NCBI GenBank assembly: GCA_002104985.1
Contig: MCGO01000002.1
Span: 124,001 to 188,000 of the forward strand
Source: Rhizoclosmatium globosum
Taxonomy: Eukaryota > Chytridiomycota > Chytridiomycetes > Chytridiales > Chytriomycetaceae
DNA: 64,000 nt
Direction: 5' to 3'
Shown: one piece after another, positions 32,077 to 44,270 of the stretch
Numbering within the stretch: the stretch's first letter is position 1
Layout of the letters: every line of letters begins with the position of its first letter
The notes under the pieces: generated by a model
The model's input: only the letters and a program-made list of their open reading frames with translations
What the model was told of the DNA's origin: nothing
Databases searched by the model: none
Translations under genes and position numbers: made by a program

Positions 32077-32798
32077 ATGGGAACGAATGACTGCTCCTTT
32101 TCCCAACTTCCACTGGAGCTTGTAATCAAAATTCTGTCGATTATCAGGCCACGAAACCTTTTTCGATTGCGGCGCGTCTCATCAGGCTTCAAAGAAGCTG
32201 TAGAATCAACTGTCGCTCTTCAACTGAAGCTAGCAAACAGTGGAGATCGGAGCCTTCAAGCACCGCTGCCAGTTTCCCCAAATTCCGTTTGGTCACCATT
32301 GAAACCCAATGCCTGTGTTGCGACGAATTTCAGCTGTGGTGGACTTTTGTATCCCACACTTGTCATTGTGTTCCGTCCCGTCATCTTGAACCATCTCGAA
32401 ATGAAACGAAGCAACCTATTCACACAAGGAACGAAAGGATACAAGCTTATTTGTGTTGGATATGAACGAGGAAGCGGGAACTTTATCTTTCAACCTTCAA
32501 CAACAAAAAAACCTATGATTGCGAATCAAGAATCACCTCCGATTTGGATTGTTGTTCATACTGAAACGCGATCGAGTTATATGAGTTCGGAAACAGTTGC
32601 TTCCGTTTGTTGGTCGCCTTTGATCGTGGGGATGTAAGTTCTGTGGATTCAGCAATTGATGGTTGCACATTACCACAAATCACAGAGGTCAAAGTATCGA
32701 AGGGTGTCTCTCTGCAAGTAGAGCTTATTCAAGAAGACTTTGAGTTGAAATTTGTACGCATCCATCCTTCAGATTTATTCGCAATACGCGAAGAATAA
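32077..32798 (+). CDS. F-box protein, frame interrupted once
   Basis: Probable SCF ubiquitin-ligase adaptor. The N-terminal F-box FSQLPLELVIKILSIIRP...LRRVSSGFKEAV spans roughly residues 7-45. The remaining 190 residues have no recognised repeats. The frame containing the F-box reaches a stop at 32637. A second frame running to 32798 (FRLLVAFDRGD ... FAIREE) takes over if one base is restored between about 32563 and 32605. No GT-AG intron gives that join. The stop is only 20 bp from the stop of the convergent lipase gene. The F-box is well supported; the C-terminal half is tentative. Confidence 0.7.
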
Positions 32799-32818
32799 AA
32801 AGCAGTGTCCTTTGATAA

Positions 32819-34653
32819 TTATTTCAGGCGTCGATCGTATTCAGCTGGAAGATGCTCCCAAGGTAAAGGATATCCCGACTGTAATGCTCCAACAAAGGAA
32901 CCTCCTCCTATCAACGTTTTTCCAAATGCGGCTGGAATTCTAACACCCAGAAACCAAATCGCGTTTTTGACAATACACTCCCAGTCTCTTGCCACACCAA
33001 CAGAATAAGACGGTGTGTCGTAGTTCAAGATGACTGGAACTCCAACGTGCTTGTAATCCGACTCACGGTTCAAAGCTGACGATTCTTTGTCGTCATCATT
33101 AATACTAGGCGAAACTTGACTGCTTCCAAGTGGAAGGGCAGGAACGAAATCGTTCGCGTTTACCACTCGATAAACGACAACTGTAACCAATTAATCAGTT
33201 TCAAAAAAGAGAAGAAAGATCGCGGGTCTTACTTTGGTTGGCGGTGAAGCTTTTTGAAACTGAAGAAGCAAACTTGGAATCACCACATTTCGGGGAACCA
33301 AACGTATAGCAACCTTTGACCAGCTGGGAAAATTATGAGAGTTACATAAAAGAACGTAAGTAACCATACCCCAGAACTAATGATTGGGTGTTTCACATGA
33401 ACCAAGTGAGCCAACACAAGTGTAGCAAGACTCGCCCCCATGGAATGCCCAGTAAACCAAATAAAAGGCGACCTCTTGTCTGTCAAAAGTCGAACAGTAG
33501 GATCATTTGTGCGCTGCACAGTGGATCTGCTAAACTGAGGAATAACTTTGTTTTCCAAAACTTCCAACAGCTTTTGCACATTCAAGGGACCCGCTGTCTT
33601 TGAAGGAGCGATGACAGGAATGTATTCTATTCCTTTAATATCAGGCTTCCCGAAATCTAGACTGTTGTAGAATGCCTAGTTTGTGTAAACAAAAAACTCA
33701 CTGCTGTTCAATTAAATACCTCATGTGTTTGGCCCGGCAAAACACTGTGATCTTGCTGTACCTTACGAATAAGAGCATTCGACAAGAGCTCAGAAATATC
33801 CAACGGACTTGCTCCCGCAAATGCGATCACAATAAAGTTGCATTCGACAGAGTAAAAGATAGTCACCCCACATGTGTCAGTCAATATTGATTCGATCTTG
33901 AATCCATAAAGATCCGCGAAGTGAGCTATTAGACATTCAGAAGACCTTTTTTAACACAACGTGGATCTTACCAACAACCTCAGGCCGCTCATACAATAAT
34001 GCCGATAAATGCAGCAGCAGTTTGGCAACAGCAACGTTGAAAGGCGGTCGAGACTTGGCTTCCACCGAATTCGGAACGCGACAAACTCCCTCCAACACCG
34101 CTTGTTCCACAAACCGCACATCCTGCTGAATCTTTTCTGCAAATGCTTTGAAGAAACGCGGGGATGAAGCCGATATCACGCTTGGGGCGATCAGACGGGT
34201 TTCAGGTGGAACAACGGAGCTCGTGCCTTTGTTCACGGGTATTTTGTAAGGCGTCACGAGCCTTTAGAGACAATAAGCCGTTGTGTGAAAGAGATTGATC
34301 GGGTGACTCACATTGGAAGCATCTTGTTCGACAGAGGGCCAACAAAGGTGTAGCCAAGCATTCCAGCAACCGACGCCCAAAACAGAACGAATCCATTTGA
34401 CGCAACAACAAATAAACTTGATTCAAAAGAAAGAAAGAAAGTGTGAGCAAAGCCGTGTCGCCAGGGCCTTTGATTGGCGCCCATGAGTAAACTATTGAAC
34501 CGACCTGTCGATCCATAAAAGTGCGTTGGACGAGAACAGGCGGCTCCAACGGCTCCAGTCCGTCAAGTCGTACGTCTCTTCTGGACCTTGCTCCCTCTCT
34601 TCGTGGATGATCGAATGCTTTGTTGATTCTGTTGGAGTTGTAGGTTGCGCCAT
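32819..34653 (-). CDS. Class 3 (sn-1-specific diacylglycerol/triacylglycerol) lipase, membrane-linked
   Basis: Seven exons: 34505-34653, 34312-34416, 33972-34261, 33720-33925, 33370-33675, 33233-33324 and 32819-33180. An N-terminal membrane helix (GFVLFWASVAGMLGYTFVG) precedes the lipase fold. The nucleophile elbow is FTGHSMGASLATL. Downstream come the conserved CYTFGSPKCGD-type motif and YRVVNANDFVPALPL with the active-site Asp; a candidate catalytic His is in YKHVG or the WEHLP tail. The FGSP motif requires removal of one T: the A4 run on the plus strand at 33300-33303 reads one base too long, otherwise the frame stops. All other junctions are canonical and in phase. The gene ends convergently with the F-box gene. 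Confidence 0.85.
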
Positions 34654-34828
34654 TCCATCAAAAGTTTAACTCAATACATTCTAACATCATGTATAATCAT
34701 AAGCGACAAAAACGGTAAAAAGAGATCCAAAATGAAAATAAAGGAGGTCAGTATAACGGAACGGGACTTCAACATGCTCAACACTTCCATCCCAATCTCG
34801 ATCCAACCTCCGAATTATAAGCGCATAT

Positions 34829-37800
34829 TTATCCACAAAGTCCCTGAGTGAAGCGGTAGAACATACTTCCCAAGAAACGAACTGCTGACAGACCCAAGTT
34901 GGCGTAGAAAATGAATTTCAGGTATGGGTTGATGTTCGAGTCTGGCAACATTCCTTCGTCACCAACCAAGTGCATCGCAGTGTACAAGTAGTTCTTGATC
35001 CATGGAGTTGTCAACACAGCAATCAGCAAACCGTTAGAGAACAGCCACCAAATAATAACGTTTGTACGGAAGTTCTTGAAGTAATCTTCTTGCTTGGTCT
35101 TGGCATCTCGCTTCTTCTTTTCGTTCTCTCTTGGAGTCTTGAGGGCGGCAATGTGCTTGTCGTATCCAGTGTTAATATCGGTTCTGTCAGTTGGGACTTC
35201 GACTTCGGCAACAGCCTTGCCTCCGTCCTTGGTCATCTTGGCAACACCCAAATCAGCGCCTTGAACGTTGTCTCCCTTTGTTCCCCATGAAACATCGTGC
35301 AAGTTACAGACTGTGGAATAAATGAGCCATTAGCACAACATTCATAATTGAGGTTAAGACACTTACAGGCGTATACGTTCAAGATGTTGACGTAGGAGGG
35401 AAGCAACAACAAGTATTGAAGGAAGGAAGTGAACATGTGCCATGGCTCAAAGTACAAGAACGATGAGATAAAGTAAAGACCATATGTGGCAGCCAATGAC
35501 ATGACAATATCTCTGAACAAACTGAGGTTCCACAAGAAGAAGAACATGTTTTGATCCTTGTGAACCTGGTACTGAGCAATAGCATACAAGATCACAGCGT
35601 ACACAGAGAATACACCGAGGTACAACATGACAGCCATAATAAGGGCAAACAGGATCATAATAATCAAGTAAGTGACCTTGGCTCCCTGAGGACGGTTTCC
35701 GAGAGAAAGGACAAACAACAACACCATAGAGACAATATAACCCTGTGTGCTAGATGAGTTGGATGTAAATAAAATGAGGATAGACATACATCAGTCAACA
35801 AGGTGGTGATGAGTTGGTTCACACTGAAACAAGTCTTGGCACCAAGTTCACAGTTTCCAATTGGTCCCAAGGCATAAATTGGAGACACGTCGGTTCTCAT
35901 ACTACCCAAAGAGTCGTATTGAGCCAACACGACTGGGTTGGATGGGTCCATCAAGAAGTAGAAAGTGAGGAAGAAGTTGGCCTAATGGGGCTTTTAGAAC
36001 TTGTGGGAAACCAAAAGAGCAGAGAAATACGAACCAAACCAAGCCAGTTGAAAGCCAAGTTAATCAAGTTGTAGACAAACTCAACACAGAAAGCAATCTT
36101 TCTGAACACAGAGTGGTCACTTCTGAAAATCAAGGACCAGTTGATGAGAGCGTGGAGAGTGGCAAAGAAAGAACCGTTCAACCAACGACGACGCTGAGAA
36201 ATGAACTCGGGAATTGTGTCTGGAACATCGGTCTCAGCTCTTGCACCACGAACATATCGCAAAATCCATCTAGCCTTGGCTTTGGTAACCAACTCGAAAC
36301 AGAGAATACGATCTTCAGCCAAGTACATGTTGGCCTGGAAAATGTTGTTTCCACCGTGCATAGTTTCTCCCTTAAAGTATTGCTGCAATGGAACTCCTTG
36401 AACGGCAGCGAATCGATACGCAGAGAAAGCACCTGGCAACACAGAAATGAAACCGAACGAAGACTCAAGTGGCTTGTCAAGAATGTTGGACATTTTGTAC
36501 TCAAAGTTTTGGGAAGCAACAAGAGGGTTGAGAAGCTTCGACCAGGCGTAACCCAATTCAGCATAGATTTCACCACAAGCACCTCCGATTTGGGGGTTCT
36601 TGTCGAAGGCCTTCCACAAGTGGTAGATGGAAGACTCGGTTGGCTTTGTACCGACATCGATCAAGATACACACGTTTGGACGCAAAAGAGTTCCGAAAGC
36701 GTTGAAGAACCAACGGTGGGAGTTGATCTTCTTGGCATTCTTTTCTTTCAAGAAGAACATGATCTGGCATGGAACAATACTGATACCAAATCGTGAGAAA
36801 CGTTGCTTAAGTCACAAATAAACTCACCCTTGTTGAGCACCAGAAATGTTCATATCGGGATCAACCGCCAATTGGGTGGTGTATTCGAACAAGTGACCAG
36901 TGACATCCTTGTCACTAACCTTGTTTTTCATGATACCGTCTTGGTACACACCCATCAAACCAAGAACATTCAATACACGAGGGTGGACCTTGGTACGTCC
37001 ATCAGAAACGATACAAATAACAACCTTGGTCCATCCGCTGTCACCCCAAGTTGTTGATCGGGAACGCTTGCAGAGGTAAGAAATGTTCTTCATGAGAGCC
37101 GTCATCGTCTTACAGAAGAGGTCATCGCCTTCGTTATACCTAGATAATGAGGTAAACATCGTGAAACAAATTCCAATCGAGTGTCTCACATCGTAACAAC
37201 AATAAAGATCTCAGTGGGTCTCTTGGACTCCTGCTGTCTCAACACGTAACCCTCCTTTCCAAAGTCATCGGCATCACAGGTGACGGCAGTGTAACGCATT
37301 TGAGTGAACTCCTCGCCCTCTTTGAATTGACCCAACTGCAAGACACGATCTGGCACTGGAATGTCAATGACCAAGTTACCTTCCTGAGTCAATTCGACTT
37401 TCTTGACAGTACGTCTTGTAGTGATGTTCAAGACGTCATGGTTGACTTGGATGTTTTGGATGGAAGCACCGAAACGGGGGTCGATCAACATGCCTGGAGG
37501 AGGCACATTGGCAGGGACCATGACGGGTCCGTACAATGGCTGGGCGTAGTGGTTCTCTCCAGCTGGGTAGGCGTAAGGAGCTGGGCCGGGGCCGGCGATG
37601 CTCGGAGGGTAGGCTGATTGGCCCATTGGCTGGCCATACTGCACAAGCGACGCCTGCTCTGCCTGCTTCGTCGAAAGAAGTGTTATGATTCACGCATTCA
37701 GTGTGTGTTCAGGAGCATTGACTCACGAGGTGGGGTGGAGGAGTGCTAAATTGGGCAGATGGAGGCGGTGCTGGAACGCCGTACTGCGAAGGTGGCGGGG

Positions 37801-38023
37801 CTGGCTGGAACTGCTGCATTGGAATCGACGAATACGTTGATGGAGGTGGGCCAGGGCGACGCTGGCCTGGCTGTTGCTGGCTCTGGGTCTGGCTCTGAGG
37901 GTACGATGAGTACGAGGACTGCGAGTCATACGATGTGATCGACTGTTCATCGGGTTGGGGAAGCCCACGACGAGGCTGTCCAGTGCTGCCCGTGCGTTGG
38001 CGGTCGCGAGGGTAGTCACTCAT
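34829..38023 (-). CDS. Chitin synthase, class I/II (division 1), copy 1
   Basis: Processive UDP-GlcNAc-dependent plasma-membrane synthase. Seven exons: 37727-38023, 37190 to about 37665, 36828-37139, 36035-36779, 35790-35981, 35367-35742 and 34829-35310; introns are 47-62 nt. A Gln/Pro-rich cytosolic N-terminus is followed by [11 protein letters not shown], the [12 protein letters not shown] stretch, [15 protein letters not shown] and the product-channel motif QRRRW, then [10 protein letters not shown] and several membrane helices, and a final helix pair around [19 protein letters not shown]. Residues VSWGTKGDN after NVYAFCNLHD are typical of classes I-III. The frame is fully intact, in contrast to its tandem neighbour. 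The long antisense open frames here are shadows. Confidence 0.96.
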
Positions 38024-38180
38024 TTAGTTGGTGGTTTTTGGCAGTGGTGTGACTCGAACCTTGCTGTGATGGCGGCCAAAAACGGCAACGGAGTTCAATC
38101 TCCGTCGCCGCTTTCATTATACAGAAAACTGACTTTATTTAGGTATTCTGATGACTTCGAAACGCAAAAGCATCAGTATT

Positions 38181-41100
38181 TTAGAAGAACTTGTGTAAAA
38201 TGTTCAAAAATAGGTAAATCAAGCATCCCACAAAACGAACGGATGCCAGTCCCAAGTTGGCGTAAAAAATAAACTGCAAGTAAGGATTAGTACCGCTCGC
38301 AGCTCCAATTTTGCCTCCAGAACTCTCTCGAATCGCATTAAAGATCAAGTCTTGGATCCAAGTCGTTGTCAAGAGCCCAACAAGGATTCCATTTGTTGCT
38401 AGCCACGCTAAGATAACATTGGTTCTGAATGTCTTGAAATAGTCCTCTTGTTTAGTCTTGGCATCCACTTTCTGTTCGTCTTTGGGGCGTTCCTCCTTCA
38501 AATGCGCAATGTATTGACCGTCTAGCATCAATTGGTTAATAAATAAATCATATTACATTCAAGCTTACAGGCAGCGTTTATGTCACTCTGCTCAACAACA
38601 TCAACCTCAACAACATCTTTTCCGTCTTTCCCATGCGCAACTTTGACTATACCGAGATCTGTACTGGAGCTGTTGTCTCCCTTCGTTCCCATGACACGTC
38701 ATGCAAGTTACAGACTACACATTTTTAGTAACGCGACAACAGGAAATGAGAATCCACTTACAAGCATACACGTTCAAAATGTTGACATACGACGGAAGCA
38801 ACAGTAAATATTGGAAGAAGCTTGTGAACATATGCCATGGCTCAAAGTATAAAATACTTGATAGCAAGTAAAGACCATATGTAGCTCCCAACGAACAAAC
38901 AGTGTCTCTAAACAACGGGAAATACTGAAATAAGATTTGGGCCGTGTTCTTGCCTCGGAACTGTGGATGAGAAGCCATATATGTAGGATCTGTGATCTGT
39001 TCCACTGTTTGCGCAACGATTCCGTATACTTGGAATATTCCGAGGTATAGCATAACTGCCATAATCACAGCGAAGATGCACATGGCGAATGTGTACATGA
39101 ACTTGGATCCTTGTGGACGATTTCCAAGGGAACAAATAAAGACGAGAACCATTGAGACCATGTAACCCTATGAAAATATAAGCAGTTGTGTAATTTCAGA
39201 GTGAAACCCACATAACGCAGGATAGTGGAGTAAACAAGGAACTGATTGGCTGCTCCTGCATCAGTGTTGTCTGGACTTCCTCCGAGTGCACTGATAGTTT
39301 TTCCATTGACGGTAATTGTTACAGGAGTTTGCATCAAGAAATAGAATGTTAAATAAAAGTTTCCCTTCAGTGTGAAATGATTCAGTGACACAACAAAGGA
39401 GAACATGAACGGGAACTCACAATTCCAGTCCAGTTAAACAGCAAATTGATGGTGTTGTAAAAGAACTCAACGCAAAACAAAAACTTTTGAATAGGGTTGT
39501 GACCACTTCTGAAAATCAGGAACCAGTGAGTCAATGCATGGATAGTCGCAAAGAACGATCCGTTAAGCCAACGTCGACGTTGAGAAATGAACTCGGGCAC
39601 AGCATCCGGCACGTCTGTTTCAGCACGTGCTGCCTTGATGTACCGAAGAACCCACGCTTCCCCCTTCTTCGTAACCAACTCAAAACAAAGAATACGGTCC
39701 TCAGCAAGATACATATTCGCCGCGAAAATGTTTTCTCCACCGTGCATAGTTTCGCCCTTGAAATACTGTTGCAACGGCGTTCCCTGCAGCGCCGCGTATC
39801 GATACGCGGAAAAGGCGCCTGGCAATACTGAAATATATCCAAACGAGGATTCAAGCGGCTTGTCAAGGATATTCGACATTTTGTATTCAAAGTTCTGGGA
39901 GGCTACAAGTGGGTTGACGAGTTTGATGCAGCCGTTTCCGACTTCAGCGTAAATTTCTCCACAGGCTCCGCCGACTTTCTTGTCCACGTCAAATGCTTTC
40001 CATAGATGGTATAGAGAGGTATCAGATGGCTTGGTACCGACGTCGATGAGTATGCAGACGTTTGGGTTGATGAGAGGACCGAACGCGTTGAAGAACCAAC
40101 GATGGGAGTTGATCTTTTTGGCATTCTTTTCCTTGAGACAGAAGAGAATTTGGCAGGGTACAATTCTAAAGGAATACATCAATTGTTGTCTCCGAATCAA
40201 AACCTTACCCTTGCTTTGGTCCGTTAATCTCCATATTCTCACCGTCAATTGCAATTTGAGCAGTGTATTCAAACAAGTGGGCGGTAACAGGCTTATCTCC
40301 AACACTGTTCTTCATGATATTGTCTTGAAACACACCCATCAACCCAAGAACACTCAAAACGCGTTGGTTGATTTTGGTACGACCATCAGAAACGATACAA
40401 ATAACAGCTTTTTGCCATCCCATTTCACCCCATGTTTGAGACTTGGTTCGCGAGCACAAGTATGCAATTTTTTCATGAGAGCCAACATGGTCTTGCAGAA
40501 TAGCTCATCTCCTTCGTTGTACCTGTAGTATGCGAGGGATTTAGTACTTGTCAACATCTAAGGGAAAAAACACGAACATGGTACAACAATAAACAGCTCG
40601 GTCTGTCTTCCCAACTCTGTCTGCCGGAGCTTGTATCCCTTTGTCGAAAATTCATCGGCACTGCAAGTCACAGCTGTGTATCTTGTATGCGTGAATTCTT
40701 CACCTTGCGTGAAAGTACCAAGCTTCAACAAAGACTGCGGCACGGGCAAGTCAATCGCAAAATGTCCATGATCAAGTTCAATATTTCTACGACTTGTTTT
40801 GAGAGCGCGGTTAGCAGTACCAAGACGGGAAACTGTCAAGTATGGGGCTGGCATGTCGAGTTTGCTGGATGTAGACGATTGGATGGTAAGGTGGTCTTGG
40901 GCAGTGTATGGTGGAGGAATATAGCTTCCTTGTTGTGTAGCAATTGGGCCATATAGAACTTGCTGGGGCCAGCGGGTGGTTGCGCAGGAGGAGGAATGTA
41001 TTGCTGGACTGGCAGCGCCGCAAATTGCTGTGATGCTGGTATCTGAATTGGTGCGGAAACAAATTGGGTTTGTGGGGGAGGGCCTTGGGGTGCATTGTTA

Positions 41101-41297
41101 GTGGAACCGCGTTTGGAACCAGGTTGTGATGCTTGAGGAGGTGGACCAGCCGGGAAATCCGATGGTCGTCTCTGCTGATAAACTGATTGAACAGCGACTT
41201 GAGGCTGTTGTTGATTTGGTGGTTGTTGTGGTGCATTGTTGCTCGAAGTACGACGCGACGAGCCTGGCGGAGGCGGTTGAGGAGCGTATGGATCCAT
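38181..41297 (-). CDS. Chitin synthase, class I/II (division 1), copy 2 (frame interrupted)
   Basis: Tandem paralogue of the gene at 34829-38023 with matching intron positions: exons near 40578-41297, 40209-40522, 39421-40165, 39212-39364, 38762-39167, 38569-38714 and 38181-38521. Motifs: [35 protein letters not shown] and QRRRW, followed by the same helix set and [18 protein letters not shown]. Four one-base losses are needed: in the G4 run 40965-40968, at about 40581-40585 (GTTGT-ACCATG against GTTGTTACGATG in copy 1), in the T6 run 40468-40473, and in the C3 run 38689-38691 (TGG-GGAACG lacks a G). All splice junctions are otherwise in phase and the catalytic core is perfect, so I regard it as a functional gene with assembly indels. 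It starts 101 bp from the divergent DNA polymerase kappa gene. Confidence 0.88.
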
Positions 41298-41398
41298 TGG
41301 AATGCAAGATGATGATTCCTTTTTCGAGTGGAAACCGTTTTTGGAATTTCTCTGAATTGTGATTGGATTCTTTGATCTTCACCAATCAGATTCGAGCG

Positions 41399-44200
41399 AT
41401 GCTTTGCAACAACGACAACAACGGCGACACGGAAGCGGACATGGAAATCAACGACTGGAACGAAGACGACGAGGGCGAACTTGGCGCAGAGGCCTCGGAC
41501 ACTCGACTCGAATGCGAGGTGCATTCGGACGAGGCCGCCCCGCACTCTGCCACAGAACCACCACCACCACCAACCACCACCACGGACTCGCTGCTCACTG
41601 CTTCAATGCTCCAGAATCCAAACAAGGCCGGAACAGGTGCGTGTGTGTTTGTTGATAGGCGATGTGGTGGTCTGACTGCGTTTGGACAGGTGGCAGAAGT
41701 AAGGACGAAATCAACAGAATCATCCTCGAGGCGTCAAAGGTTTCTTTCTTGGCTGTTCGTTAACTTCCCTGACACACCCTCTCGAAGAACTCGGCTTACT
41801 TCAAAAGGCAGGGCGAAAAGGCGGAGAAGTTGAATGCGGACATCTGCCAACTCAAAGAAAGAGCCGCGAAATTAACTGCTGCAGATCTGGAAGCCAGTGC
41901 TGCTGTCGTTAAAACTCTTGTTGCGGCTCGCGCTGCTACCAGAGACCTCTCAAGGACAATTGTGCATGTCGATATGGTATAACCCTCGCTATGACGGATT
42001 ATGTGCTCATATTACAAACCAGGATGCTTTTTATGCATCAGTTGAGGAACTTGACCGTCCTGATCTTAAGGGAAAGCCTATGGCAGTCGGTGGTCCAGTA
42101 TGTTTCCCACTCTCGGACAACAGATCTCAAGTATTGAATATTCCAACAGAAAGCTGGTGGAACACTTTGTACGGCAAATTATGAAGCTCGAAAGTGGGGA
42201 GTCCGTTCTGCTATGGCCAGTAAGATTCAGAACTCCCACCCGTTGATAAAACTTACAATACCATAGCCCACATTGCTCAAAAGCTCTGTCCAGAGCTTGT
42301 TATTCTCAAGCCCAACTTTGAAAAGTATCAGAAATATTCGAATTTGTTCGCGACGTTTTCAAGCAATATCATGAAAAGTTTACTCCTGCATCACTGGACG
42401 AAGCTTATCTCGACCTCACGGAATATCTTCAGCAACACCCAGAGACAAATGCGGAAGAAGTGGTCGCAAGAATGCGGTCACAAATTCAAGAAAATTCGCA
42501 ACTAACGGCTAGTGCCGGCGTTGCTTGCAACAGAATGATTGCCAAAGTTTGTTCTGATATGAGGAAACCCAATGGTCAGTTTATCGTGCCAAGCAACCCT
42601 GAATCTATCCTGGAATTTATGAAAGACTTGCCCATTCGTAAGATTCCTGGAATCGGAAACGTTTCCGAACAATATTTAAAAGCCTTTGGCGTTGAAAAAT
42701 GTGGGGATTTAGTAAGTTCATATGAATGTCCGAATATTTCCAAATAATTACAACCAAAAGGAATCTCATCTGCCTCTTCTTCGTCTAGTCTTAAATCCAT
42801 CGCTATTTGATCGTTGTATTAGCATAAGTCTTGGCATTGGATCTGTGGATGTAAATCGAAATGATGATGCCATTCAAAAGGGAATAGGACGTGAACAGTT
42901 GAGACGCCATATGAGTGGCCCATTAAACACTGATTTTCCTTCCACAGGACAGCGAAAATGAAGACACCTGAGGCAATGATCGAGGAGTTGGAAAAGCTTG
43001 CTCAACAACTCGAAGAAGATATGGGAGAATCGGGTCTTGCAGTACGTTAATTTGCCCTATGATCTCAGCCAGTACTGACATTATGAATCATAGGGTCGCT
43101 GCGTCACCCTCAAACTGAAGAACGAAGACTTTAATTTGTCAACACGTTCTAAAACTTTGTCTCATTATATTTGGAGTGCGGACGATATGTTCAATGTTGC
43201 TCAAGAACTTTTGTGCAAGGAGTTGGAGGCGAACTCAAACCTTTCATTGCGGCTGATTGGACTTCGTATGTCAACAATCGTCAAGAAGTCTGAACTAAGT
43301 CAAAACAAATCTATCGTAAGTATTCCGTGCATTTACTTGAATGTGATTCTAACTTGAATCTTGAGTTTGTTGTCGATCCATCAAATGAGGAACCTGATTC
43401 AAAGAAACCAAATCCAACGCTCCCAAAACGTGTGACTGCCCAATTTGCTTTGCACCAATCGAAGTGCAAATGATGACCACACACGTGATTTCTTGTATGG
43501 AAAAGCAAGACAGTGAAGCTCAGCAGCAAACTCAGAAACCTTTTCCAAAAACGCAGCCGCCCAAACCAGTCGCGTTGAAAGTACCCACCTTATCGACTGC
43601 AAAGAAACAGGCAACTCAATTACTAAATATGCCAGTCGCATCAACTTCGCCTTCGTTGGCACCGTCTTCATCTTCATCGTCGTCTTCATCAGTTATAACG
43701 GTCCAAAGCCTTGTCCAGTCTGCGGCATTCTTCTAACTCTCGCAATTGCTGACAAACATATCGGTCTCTGCTATGTTCGCAAGCATCATCCAGATCGCGT
43801 TGATGAGTGGAAAGAATTCTCCAAGAAGCAGAGTGTTGGTGAAGCCAGTCAAAGTAACAATCCTGTTTCTCCTACAAAGAAAGGTGCATTACCTGGGAAA
43901 GGGGGGAAAGTGAATCATGCTTCGCCTAGGAAGAAAAATGCGGCTTTGAGTGGCTTTGGGATTCAGAAGTACTTTATCAAGAAGGACCGTGACGAGTGTG
44001 CCTTTGCGGGAGAGAAACGAAAGCGTGTCGACGATGAACAAGATCGTATTGCTGCTGCTGAAGAGAATGTTGAGGAAGATGAGAATCCGTATGTGTCATC
44101 TCAAGGGCAAAAATACGAAGGTGAATATGGAGCCTGTCCGGTATGTGAGAAAGAAGTTCCAACTGCTTTCTTGGAAACACACGTGAATGGACATTTTTAA
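41399..44200 (+). CDS. DNA polymerase kappa (DinB-type Y-family translesion polymerase)
   Basis: Ten exons or more: 41399-41636, 41690-41739, 41788-41976, 42023-42097, 42150-42219, 42267-42711, 42761-42897, 42948-43041, 43094 to about 43318, and from about 43365. Kappa-specific N-clasp (NKAGTGGRSKDEINRI ... ASKNSAYFKRQ) precedes the catalytic IVHVDMDAFYASVE, ANYEARKWGVRSAM, and SLDEAYLDL with the second metal-binding Asp/Glu pair. The HhH stretch is IRKIPGIGNVSEQYL. Little finger GRCVTLKLKNEDF. The C-terminal tail has three C2HC-like ubiquitin-binding zinc motifs (CPICFAPI..., CPVCGILL..., CPVCEKEV...) and a PIP-like GFGIQKYF. One-base losses are implied at 42332-42334, near 43421-43432 and near 43670-43700. 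One intron uses donor GTTGAG. Confidence 0.9.
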
Positions 44201-44270
44201 TACATATTTCTTATTTATCCTATTCCGCGGCTATTCAGTCTTTGTTTCTTTGTTCCATTCACGTCAACCA

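Noticed and set aside
36113..36796. 227-codon open frame antisense to chitin synthase 1
   Set aside because: Shadow of the highly biased catalytic exon, with no domain and no splice partner.
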